Source: CAVRZY01 sp963725415
Lineage (GTDB): Bacteria; Acidobacteriota; Terriglobia; Bryobacterales; Bryobacteraceae
Reading direction: 5' to 3'
Length of the DNA stretch: 12,804 bases
Assembly (NCBI GenBank): GCA_963725415.1
Contig: CAVRZY010000041.1
Location: forward strand, 1 to 12,804
How positions within the stretch are numbered: position 1 is the first letter of the stretch; every line of letters starts with the position of its first letter. This document shows positions 1-6,668 of this stretch, in pieces. A model generated the notes under the pieces. It saw only the letters and a program-made list of their open reading frames with translations, ran no database searches and was not told where the DNA came from. Both the position numbers and the translations under genes were made by a program.

Positions 1-1946
1 GCCAGTCGCATGTGATGTGGAGCAAGCTGGCCGGGGCGGAGTGGTCCAAACCGCTCGAGATCAGCGGGCCCAGCGCCTGGGAGCCAGCCGCGGCCGCGGA
101 TTCCAAGGGCAACCTTTACGTTGCCTGGGACAGCTACCGCACCGGCAACTACGACATCTTCCTGCGGCGCATCGGCGCCGACGGCTCGCTGGGGCCGGTC
201 GAGCAGGTCACCCGCGCGGCGCTGTTCCAGGCGCATCCCAGCCTGGCCGTGGACCCGCAGGACCGCCTCTGGGTGGCCTGGGACGAGGCAGGCGTCAATT
301 GGGGCAAGGACTGGAACCATGAGGACTCCTGGCGGGCCGTGACGCTATACGCCGATCGGCGCCCCAGGATTGCGGTGCGCGAGGGCGGGCAGTGGAAGCA
401 GCCGCTGGCGGATATCCGCGCGGCCGTGCCCAGGCGCTACAACCGCTACGTCGAGCTGCCCCGCATCACCTGCGACGCGGCGGGCCGCATCTGGGTGGAC
501 CTCCAGCTCCGCACGTCCACCGCCAACAACCGCGCCGACTACTGGTCCAACAACGGACGCTGGGAACATTTTCTCACCAGCCTGGAAGGCGACCGCTGGA
601 CGCCCCTGATGCCGATTCCGGAGAGCAGCTCGAGGCCCGAAGGTCCGTTCCGCGTCGAGCCCGCTCCCCACGGCGTCTGGATGGTCTGGACCAACGATAA
701 CCGGCCCTTCGGCCCCGCCGGCGGGCCCATGGCGAAAAGCGCGGCGACCAACGAGATCTTTGCCGCGTCGTTTGCCAGCTCAGCCGCTCCGCTGGCCCCG
801 CAACTGGAGGGCTTCACGGAACCGGAGATGCGCGCCTTCCCGGTGCACGCGAATGAGGACTCCGACGTGACCCGCGTGCGCGCCTACCGCGCCACGGTGG
901 GCGGCGCCACCTATCGCATCGTGCGAGGCGACTTCCACCGCCACACCGAGATCTCCGGCGACGGCCCCGGCGATGGCTCCCTGGAGGACTACGCCCGCTA
1001 CATGCTCGATGTGGCGCAGATGGACACCGGCATCATCGCCGACCACAACGCGGGCAGCGACAACGAGTACACCTGGTGGCGCACCGAGAAGATGCACGAC
1101 ATTCTACACATCAAGGACCGCTTCACCGCGCTGTTCGGCTACGAGCGCAGCGTCAACTACCCGAACGGCCACCGCAACGTGGTCTTTGCGCAGCGCGGCG
1201 TGCGCACCCTGCCCATAAAGCCGGAGGAACAGAAAGGGCAAGTCAACAGCGGCGCCATCCTCTATCCGTATCTGCGCCAGAATCGCGGCATCTGCATGCT
1301 GCACTCGCTGGCCACCGGCCAGGGCAGCGACTATCGGGACAACGATCCCGAGCTGGAGCCGCTGGTCGAGATTTACCAGGGCTACCACGCCGGCTACGAG
1401 TATGAAGGCGCGCCCCGCGCCGAGACCGACAACTACCTGGTCCGGATTCACGGCGGCTACCAGCCGGCGGGCTTCTGGTGGAACGCCCTGGCCAAGGGCT
1501 ACAAGCTGGGCGTCCAGTCCAGCTCCGACCATATCTCGACCCACTGCTCCTATGCCCTCATCTACACCCCTTCGACCGAGCGCGCCGATATCGTCGAGAG
1601 CATGCGCGAGCGCCACGCCTTCGCCGCCACCGACAACATCATCGTCGATTACCGGGCCGTCGATGCGCAGGGCCGCGAGCACATGATGGGCGAGGTGATC
1701 GAGGCGGCCGCCCCGCCCAAGCTGGTGGTGAAGATCATCGGCACCGACAAGATCACCGACGTCGATCTCATCAAGGACGGCAAGTTCGTCTTCGAAACTA
1801 AGCCCAACACCAACACCGTCGAGTTCACTTACGTGGACAACAACCCGGGCAGCGGGCAGAGTTATTACTACGTGCGGGCCATGCAGATCGACCGCAACCT
1901 GGCCTGGTCCAGCCCCATCTGGGTGAACTACGGCGGTAAACGCTAG
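1..1946 (+). CDS. Propeller-like protein with C-terminal PHP/DUF3604 domain (5' end outside window)
   Basis: The reading frame is open to the window edge (three codons precede the GTG at 12), so the true start and any signal peptide lie upstream. Numbering from that GTG, residues 1-260 carry propeller-like strands (NLYVAWDSYRTGNYDIF at 34-50, RLWVAWDEAG at 85-94, GVWMVWTNDN at 221-230). Residues 300-560 form a PHP/DUF3604-type domain. Candidate metal ligands are GDFHRHTE (H309, H311), ADHN (D344, H345), LHS (H431), VEIYQG (E453) and SDHISTH (D506, H507, H511). A C-terminal beta-rich segment ends in a strand-like SPIWVNY. The PHP superfamily contains metal-dependent phosphoesterases, but the substrate of DUF3604 proteins is not established and I do not assign one. 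The family is commonly seen near sulfatases and other secreted catabolic enzymes, which fits the neighbours. The frame and family are secure; the reaction is unknown. Confidence 0.8.
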   Translation, partial: QSHVMWSKLAGAEWSKPLEISGPSAWEPAAAADSKGNLYVAWDSYRTGNYDIFLRRIGADGSLGPVEQVTRAALFQAHPSLAVDPQDRLWVAWDEAGVNWGKDWNHEDSWRAVTLYADRRPRIAVREGGQWKQPLADIRAAVPRRYNRYVELPRITCDAAGRIWVDLQLRTSTANNRADYWSNNGRWEHFLTSLEGDRWTPLMPIPESSSRPEGPFRVEPAPHGVWMVWTNDNRPFGPAGGPMAKSAATNEIFAASFASSAAPLAPQLEGFTEPEMRAFPVHANEDSDVTRVRAYRATVGGATYRIVRGDFHRHTEISGDGPGDGSLEDYARYMLDVAQMDTGIIADHNAGSDNEYTWWRTEKMHDILHIKDRFTALFGYERSVNYPNGHRNVVFAQRGVRTLPIKPEEQKGQVNSGAILYPYLRQNRGICMLHSLATGQGSDYRDNDPELEPLVEIYQGYHAGYEYEGAPRAETDNYLVRIHGGYQPAGFWWNALAKGYKLGVQSSSDHISTHCSYALIYTPSTERADIVESMRERHAFAATDNIIVDYRAVDAQGREHMMGEVIEAAAPPKLVVKIIGTDKITDVDLIKDGKFVFETKPNTNTVEFTYVDNNPGSGQSYYYVRAMQIDRNLAWSSPIWVNYGGKR

Positions 1947-1956
1947 CACTCCTTTC

Positions 1957-1996
1957 ACCGCGGAGACGCAGAGGACGCAGAGATTACGCAGAGAAA
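1957..1996. repeat. Short dispersed repeat of ACGCAGAG units
   Basis: Three perfect copies of ACGCAGAG lie at 1966-1973, 1975-1982 and 1986-1993, preceded by the related CCGCGGAG. They sit 20 bp after the stop of the DUF3604 gene and just before the heparinase-like fragment. Repeats of this GCGGAGACGCAGAG type recur between genes in many environmental bacterial genomes; that is recalled knowledge and was not searched here. No coding role is evident, although the frame stays open through it. Confidence 0.6.
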
Positions 1997-2066
1997 ATCG
2001 TTTCGAATTCCTACCGAGAACCCAGGATTACCGGCGCCGCCGGATTCCCCCAAAATCATCCTTCGG

Positions 2067-2801
2067 GTGCGGGATGTCGCAGAGCTCCTGGTCCGTGTAC
2101 TGAATTCTCAAGGCGGCTGGTGGGAACTGGAGAGCCTGCGGGCTTTGCTCGGGAGTGAAGCCCGCTTCAGCAAGGCGCTGGGATATGATTTCGGGCCTGA
2201 TCCCCGGCGTCCGGAATACGCTTTTCTGGCCACCGATGTCACGGAGGCGTATGGCGGGAGGATCCGCGACGCTAAGCGGTCCTTCGTCTTTCTGAACCTG
2301 GGGGCGCAGGGCATCGCCGGAGCGCTGGTCACGTTCGATCTCATCGTCACTGCCGATGCTGCGCAACGGGTCGAGTGGCTGATTCAAGACCTGGAGAAAC
2401 CCCACGGAGAACGAAAGTGGAGACTCGAAAGCAGGACGCTCTCCTCGAAAAGAACGTCCGCCGAGACCCTGTTCCTGAACCTGCTGCAATTCGTGGACCC
2501 TGAGGCTGCCACGCCGCTGCCCGCAGGCGAGGTCTCCAGCGTGGAACTGGCCGGGGTTCGCCTGGCCGACAGGGTCGTGCTCTTCCACGCTGATACTACC
2601 AGCGCGCGCGGCGCAGTGTCGTTTTCCGTCACCGGCGGCGGCACTCTGAAGTACCTTGTAACCGGCCTTGCTCCGGGCACGTGGGAGGTGTGGTGGAACG
2701 GCTGGCTGGAGGATCCGCAAGCTTTTGTGGATCCGAAAGCAGGGGCGCTGTACTTCGAGGGTCCTCCGGGCAGCTACTTTCTTCGGAGGCGCGGCGTTTG
2801 A
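2067..2801 (+). pseudogene. Heparinase II/III-like lyase, C-terminal fragment only
   Basis: The 244-residue product resembles the C-terminal beta-sandwich part of large acidobacterial heparinase II/III-family proteins. Recognisable segments are YDFGPDPRRPEYAFLATD (about 40-57), TEAYGG, RSFVFLNLG, ALVTFDLIV, AETLFLNLLQFVD, LADRVVLF, YLVTGLAPGTWEV and a final GALYFEGPPGSYFLRRR. Family members are usually about 600 residues or more, with an N-terminal alpha/alpha-toroid that carries most of the catalytic residues. That part is absent, and the upstream sequence is a short repeat. The start offered is a GTG at 2067 with no Shine-Dalgarno sequence and no in-frame ATG, so translation is doubtful. 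GC at third positions appears lower than in the adjacent genes. I read it as a 5'-truncated relic. The alternative is a free-standing beta-sandwich protein, or a fusion made by reading through the TAG at 1944, since the frame is the same. Family assignment is good; function is probably lost. Confidence 0.6.
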
Positions 2802-2807
2802 GTGGGG

Positions 2808-2841
2808 TCAGGCTTTCAGCCTGCCGCCGGGCTCCCGCCCG
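2808..2841. repeat. Palindromic (REP-like) intergenic repeat, two hairpins
   Basis: Two adjacent inverted repeats are visible: CAGGCT-TTC-AGCCTG (2808-2822) and GCCGGG-CTCCCG-CCCGGC (about 2824-2841). They lie at the meeting point of the convergent heparinase fragment and glycosidase-like gene, so they could also stop transcription from either side, but there is no clear T-run. The GGCAGGCTGAAAGCCTG type is a familiar dispersed palindrome in acidobacterial genomes (recalled, not searched). A related hairpin sits at 11131-11149. The glycosidase stop codon falls inside this element. Confidence 0.55.
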
Positions 2842-3922
2842 GCGCCCCGCTGATCTCCCTAACCTTCGCAAAAAACGCCCGTTTGCGCTCCGTGTTGAGG
2901 CCCCAGTTGACGGGCGGGGATTGGTAGCCGTCCACGTAGTTGTTCTTGCCGGGAGCGAAGTAGCCCCAGGAGCAGTATTCGCGGATAGCCGCCACCATGT
3001 TGTTGAGCGGCTGCTCGAAATCGAAGTGGTCATCCTCGTTGAAAAGGATGGGCATGGGGCGGTAGCCGGGGACGCGGCGGGCCTGCCGCACCATTTCCGA
3101 GATGCGGTTGGGGTCCTTGACGCCGTTGCCGTGCATCAGCAGAAAATCGGCGCTGCGGACCACGTTCTCGCGCGGCACGGCGCCGCCGCCGTAACTGGTG
3201 CTGGCGAGCAGGCGGCGGCCGCTGCGGCGGCGCGCCTTGACGCGCTCGATCAGCTCGTGCACGCGCTCCGGCTTCAGGATCTCGTGATCGTACCGCTTCA
3301 CGTCACACTCGTTGTCCACCTCGATCAGGATGTTGCGGTAGCCGCGGTCGAAGATCCAGTCCACGGTGTTGTCCACGGCGCGCAGGATGGCCGCCTCGTC
3401 CTTGAGCCGCTGATCCTGGCCGAAGTAGAAAATGCCCAGGATGACGGCCATGCCAAGCTGGTCGGCACGATCCAGAATGCGCTCCAGGCGCACCATGTAC
3501 TCGGCCCGGAAGTCGCCCGTCTCGATGAGCGCGGAGTTGTGCCAGGGCTGGTCCTTGGAGTAGCCTTCCGGGCTGCCGCCCTGAAGGTTGATGGTGAAGG
3601 CCAGAAGGCCGTGACGCCGCCACTCCGGCATGGCGGCGATGAATTCTCGGGTGTTGCGCTCGGGGTCCCAGCGGCCGGTGTCAGGATAATTCCAGCGGGG
3701 GCGGGTTTCCGGATTCAGGTCGTCGAAGATTCCCTGTACCATGCGGGAGTTCAGCAGCAGGCCCTCGATGCGATGCCCCTGCCAGGTGCGTCCCTGGTAG
3801 GTCGGGCGGCCGTTGATCAGGAACCGGTCGCTGTCGATGGCGACTTCGGTTCTGCGGCTCTGGGCGGCGGCCGCGGCCACCAGTCCAAGAGAAAACTCAC
3901 GTCGAGAGAGATCGGGTTTCAT
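2816..3922 (-). CDS. Tat-exported glycoside hydrolase-like (clan GH-A, TIM-barrel) protein
   Basis: This 368-residue protein starts at the ATG at 3922. That start gives a twin-arginine leader (DLSRREFSLGLVAAAAA); the frame runs on upstream but no leader precedes it there. After a short sandwich-like start (RFLINGRPTYQGRTWQ) comes a TIM-barrel pattern. Paired glutamates sit where clan GH-A retaining enzymes have them: IEVDNECD (N204-E205, candidate acid/base at the end of strand 4) and ILFNEDDHF (E296, candidate nucleophile on strand 7). Other barrel strands are AVILGIFYFGQ and FLLMHGNG. The substrate is not predictable. Families GH5, GH39 or an unclassified relative are possible, or a DUF4038-like protein. 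The last residues (GAPGGSPAAG) are encoded by a palindromic repeat and look acquired. It is divergent from the sulfatase with 43 bp between starts, suggesting shared control and a joint role in polysaccharide breakdown outside the cytoplasm. Confidence 0.75.
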   Translation of the reverse strand: MKPDLSRREFSLGLVAAAAAQSRRTEVAIDSDRFLINGRPTYQGRTWQGHRIEGLLLNSRMVQGIFDDLNPETRPRWNYPDTGRWDPERNTREFIAAMPEWRRHGLLAFTINLQGGSPEGYSKDQPWHNSALIETGDFRAEYMVRLERILDRADQLGMAVILGIFYFGQDQRLKDEAAILRAVDNTVDWIFDRGYRNILIEVDNECDVKRYDHEILKPERVHELIERVKARRRSGRRLLASTSYGGGAVPRENVVRSADFLLMHGNGVKDPNRISEMVRQARRVPGYRPMPILFNEDDHFDFEQPLNNMVAAIREYCSWGYFAPGKNNYVDGYQSPPVNWGLNTERKRAFFAKVREISGAPGGSPAAG

Positions 3923-3932
3923 GCCGCAGGAA

Positions 3933-3938
3933 ATTCTA
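3933..3938 (-). promoter_or_regulatory. Putative -10 box (TAGAAT) for the glycosidase-like gene
   Basis: Read on the minus strand, TAGAAT lies 10 bases before the ATG at 3922. A start about 7 bases downstream of the box would leave a leader of only a few bases. No good -35 hexamer and no clear Shine-Dalgarno sequence are present. This is inference from sequence alone. Confidence 0.35.
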
Positions 3939-3953
3939 CCACGCGCGTTCGTG

Positions 3954-3959
3954 TATATT
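3954..3959 (+). promoter_or_regulatory. Putative -10 box (TATATT) for the sulfatase gene
   Basis: TATATT ends 6 bases before the sulfatase ATG at 3966, preceded by TG in a GTGTATATT context. Transcription starting about 7 bases after the box would begin at the ATG itself, a leaderless arrangement. This agrees with the lack of a Shine-Dalgarno sequence. No convincing -35 hexamer is seen. Confidence 0.35.
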
Positions 3960-3965
3960 GATCGC

Positions 3966-5459
3966 ATGCTGACCCGAAGGCAGATTGTTGGCGCCATGGC
4001 CGCCGCAGTTCCGGCGCGCCCCAGCTCCGCGCGGAAACCGAACTTCCTGTTCCTGATCGGGGACGACCACGCCGGGTATGCGATGGGCGCGGATGGCAAC
4101 CCCTTGGCGGAAACGCCCAATCTCGACCGGCTGGCGGCCGAGGGAACCCGCTTCGCCCGGCACTACTGCAACTCGCCCGTATGCACTCCCTCGCGGCAGA
4201 GTTTTTTCACGGGCCAGATGCCACACATGGCCGGCGTAACGCGCCTGCCCACACCGCTCTCCGAAGACAAACCTACTCTGGCGAAGCAACTGCGCAAAGC
4301 CGGCTACCAGACGGCGGTCTTCGGCAAGATGCACTTCAACCGCCCCGCCGCCCCGGGCCTGCACGGCTTCGATGTGATGGTCACTGAGCGGGAATTGCAG
4401 CAGCAGTGGATGGCACAGGTGAAACCGAAGCCCGTGCCGGACGGCGTCAAGACCAAGCCCGCCTGGCGGCCGTTCAAGGACCCCGCGCGCATCTGGCTGA
4501 ACGCAGACAAGCTGCCCTTCCCGTGCTACGACGAACAGATGAAGTCCACCGTCCTGGTGCGGCTGGTCGAGCGGTTCCTGGAAGAGAACAAAGGTACCCC
4601 GTTTGCCATGTGGGCCAGCTTCCAGGAGCCCCACTCGCCGTTCGACTTTCCGATCGAGGACCGGGACCGCTTCGACGCTGCCCGCTTCGCTCCGCCGCGC
4701 GTGGGGCCGGAAGACGCCCGGCAGATTCCGCTGATCTTCCGCGAGCTGACGGATGCCGACAAGCGCGGCATCAACGCGGCCTTTTACGCCTCAGTGTACT
4801 TCCTGGACCGCAACATCGGCAGAGTGCTCGAGAAACTGAGGAAGCTGAACCTGGAAGACAATACCTTGGTGGTGTACATCGGCGACAACGGCTATCTGCT
4901 CGGCCACCATGGCCGGTTCGAGAAGCACTGCGGCTACGAGGAGGCGCTGCGCGTGCCTTTGATAATGCGTCTTCCAGGTCGAATCCGCCGCGGCGTGGCG
5001 AGGGACTTGACCGAGATGATCGACCTCCCGGAGACCATCCTGGATCTGCTGGGCGCCGATCCCCTGCCGGTGCAACATGGGCAGAGCCTGCGTCCCTATC
5101 TCGAGGGCAAGAAGATGAACAGCCCGCGCCAGTACATCTTCAGCGAGTACCTCGAAAACGAAGAGGCTTTCATTCGCACGGATCGCTGGAAGTTAATCTT
5201 CTGCTCCGGCAAGCGAGCCAGAGGGGATGGGTACCTGATCGAGAATCCGACGCCGGGGCGATATGTCAGGCTCTACGACCTCAAGCAGGACCCCGGCGAG
5301 TTCACCGATCTGGCCGCGAAGCACCCCGACGTAGTGGCGCGGCTCCAGGGCCTGATGCTGGAGCGCTTCCGCAAGACGCATCCCGAGGCCGAGAAGGAGC
5401 CAGTCGGCCTGGGTCGCGAAGAAGCCATCGAGTGGTACTTGCGGCCTCGGGATGTTTAG
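3966..5459 (+). CDS. Type I (formylglycine-dependent, S1 family) sulfatase
   Basis: This 497-residue protein hydrolyses sulfate esters, most likely on a carbohydrate. All hallmarks are present. The activation motif CTPSR (C73-R77) has its cysteine, the residue converted to formylglycine. Metal ligands are GDDH (D33, D34) and YIGDNG (D307, N308). The active-site basic residues are FGKMH (K121, H123), EPHSPF (H223) and FEKHCG (K320). The usual C-terminal subdomain follows (DRWKLIF, RLYDLKQDPGEFTDLA). The ATG at 3966 is chosen because it yields a twin-arginine-like leader (MLTRRQIVGAMAAAVPA); the frame extends upstream over the divergent gene without adding homology. Tat export would let the cytoplasmic enzyme form formylglycine before transport (inference). 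The length is normal for the family. It is divergent from the glycosidase-like gene and convergent with the esterase, 11 bp apart. The sulfated substrate is unknown. Confidence 0.93.
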   Translation: MLTRRQIVGAMAAAVPARPSSARKPNFLFLIGDDHAGYAMGADGNPLAETPNLDRLAAEGTRFARHYCNSPVCTPSRQSFFTGQMPHMAGVTRLPTPLSEDKPTLAKQLRKAGYQTAVFGKMHFNRPAAPGLHGFDVMVTERELQQQWMAQVKPKPVPDGVKTKPAWRPFKDPARIWLNADKLPFPCYDEQMKSTVLVRLVERFLEENKGTPFAMWASFQEPHSPFDFPIEDRDRFDAARFAPPRVGPEDARQIPLIFRELTDADKRGINAAFYASVYFLDRNIGRVLEKLRKLNLEDNTLVVYIGDNGYLLGHHGRFEKHCGYEEALRVPLIMRLPGRIRRGVARDLTEMIDLPETILDLLGADPLPVQHGQSLRPYLEGKKMNSPRQYIFSEYLENEEAFIRTDRWKLIFCSGKRARGDGYLIENPTPGRYVRLYDLKQDPGEFTDLAAKHPDVVARLQGLMLERFRKTHPEAEKEPVGLGREEAIEWYLRPRDV

Positions 5460-5470
5460 CCCGGATCACC

Positions 5471-6619
5471 TCACCGCTTTCCTGACTGGAACAGCAAAGG
5501 AACAAACTCGGCCAGGTAGCGCCGCCACACCAGCCAGGTGTGCGCGCCTTCAGTCACGCGAAGCACATGCTTGATGTTGTGCTTGGTGAGGCTCTCGTCG
5601 AGCCGCTTGGCTCCCTGGAGAAGGAAGTCCTGAGCGCCGCAGCCGATCCAGAACAGGCTCAGCTTCCTATTGGTCGCCTCGGGGGCGGCCAGCAGGGCTT
5701 GGTAGCGGGTTTCGAAATCGTCTCCCGAGCCGGCGCTGAAAACTCCGATCGCGCCGAACAGGTCCAAGTGGCCCAGCCCCACGCTCAGCGCCTGCGCCCC
5801 GCCCATGGATAGGCCGGCAATGGCGCGGTTCTTCGGACCGGCGGCCAGGCGGTATTTCGAGGCCACCGCGGGCATGACGTCCTTCAGCAGGTCCTCCTCG
5901 AACAGCTTGGTATTCTGCCCGCGCACGGCCGGCCGCATGTCGCCGGCGGGCGCCGCGTGGCCCAAGGGCATCACCACGAGCATCGGCTTTGCTTTACCCT
6001 CCGCCAGAAGGTTGTCCAGGATCAGGTTGGCGCAGCCGAACCAGGTCCACTCGCCTTCGGTGTCGCCGGCGCCATGCAGGAGGTACAGCACCGGATAGCG
6101 CGCGGATTTCTTTTTCTCGTAGCCCGGCGGAGTGTAGACATAGAAGCGCCGGACCGCGCCCAGCGTGGAGGACTTGTACCAGTTCACCTGGACGGCGCCG
6201 TGTGGAACGTCGCGCACTTCATGCGGCAGCGGCGGGGCGCCGGGCACTTCCAAGACGCTGGTGGTCGAAGACCGCACCCCCAGCTTCACCCGCGGGTTCC
6301 TGGGATCCAGGATGGCTACCCCGTCCAGCGACAACGAGTACGAGTAGGTGTCCGGCTGTAGCGGCCCCACCGTTACGCTCCAGACGCCTTGTTCGTCCTT
6401 CACCAGCTTTTCGCGCGCCTGTCCCGGCATCCAATCGCCGCGCAGGGTGACCTCGGCGGCTTTCGGGGCCCGCAGACGGAAGGTGACGCGGCGGTCGGCG
6501 TGCACCTCGGGCGAAACCAGAGTATCGACTTCCTGGGCTGGGCGGGCCGGCGGCGCCTGAGCGAAGCCGCCAGCGCCGCTCGCCAGCCCCACCGTCAGGG
6601 CAACAGTGACAAGTCTCAT
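5471..6619 (-). CDS. Secreted esterase, enterochelin-esterase/CE1-like alpha/beta hydrolase
   Basis: This 382-residue product has a Sec signal peptide (MRLVTVALTVGLASGAGGFA), then an N-terminal E-set (Ig/CBM48-like) domain at about 30-125 (VTFRLRAPKAAEVTLRGDW, PDTYSYSLSLDG). The catalytic domain runs from about 140 to the end. The catalytic triad can be read as S271 in GLSMGG, D331 in CGAQDF and H360 in EGAHTW, with the oxyanion-side HG in YLLHGAGD. This architecture matches the IroE/Fes-like and feruloyl/acetyl-xylan esterase-like proteins common in polysaccharide degraders, so it probably removes acyl groups from plant or microbial glycans; the substrate is inferred. The start at 6619 is preferred over the ATG at 6637 because a strong Shine-Dalgarno sequence precedes it and it begins the signal peptide directly. 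It lies 49 bp downstream of the SBBP gene and may be co-transcribed with it. Confidence 0.88.
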   Translation of the reverse strand: MRLVTVALTVGLASGAGGFAQAPPARPAQEVDTLVSPEVHADRRVTFRLRAPKAAEVTLRGDWMPGQAREKLVKDEQGVWSVTVGPLQPDTYSYSLSLDGVAILDPRNPRVKLGVRSSTTSVLEVPGAPPLPHEVRDVPHGAVQVNWYKSSTLGAVRRFYVYTPPGYEKKKSARYPVLYLLHGAGDTEGEWTWFGCANLILDNLLAEGKAKPMLVVMPLGHAAPAGDMRPAVRGQNTKLFEEDLLKDVMPAVASKYRLAAGPKNRAIAGLSMGGAQALSVGLGHLDLFGAIGVFSAGSGDDFETRYQALLAAPEATNRKLSLFWIGCGAQDFLLQGAKRLDESLTKHNIKHVLRVTEGAHTWLVWRRYLAEFVPLLFQSGKR

Positions 6620-6622
6620 GAG

Positions 6623-6629
6623 TCCTCCC
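6623..6629 (-). promoter_or_regulatory. Ribosome binding site GGGAGGA of the esterase
   Basis: GGGAGGA on the minus strand ends three bases before the ATG at 6619. It lies between the two candidate start codons (6637 and 6619) and so decides for the downstream one. Confidence 0.7.
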
Positions 6630-6668
6630 TTGCTCATGGTACAGCCTCAGCAACGACCGAAGCGTGTG

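Noticed and set aside
1104..1958. 284-codon minus-strand frame opposite the DUF3604 gene
   Set aside because: Composition is typical of an antisense frame (valine, histidine, aspartate-rich), and the plus strand carries conserved metal motifs.
2681..3961. 426-codon plus-strand frame opposite the glycosidase-like gene
   Set aside because: It is a shadow of a GC-rich gene: alanine/valine/histidine-rich low-information product, no motif, while the minus strand has a Tat leader and paired catalytic glutamates.
5460..5470. Terminator between the convergent sulfatase and esterase genes
   Set aside because: Only 11 bases separate the stops, and no hairpin or T-run is visible.
4406..5485. 359-codon plus-strand frame overlapping the sulfatase
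   Set aside because: Out-of-frame shadow; the sulfatase frame has all catalytic motifs.
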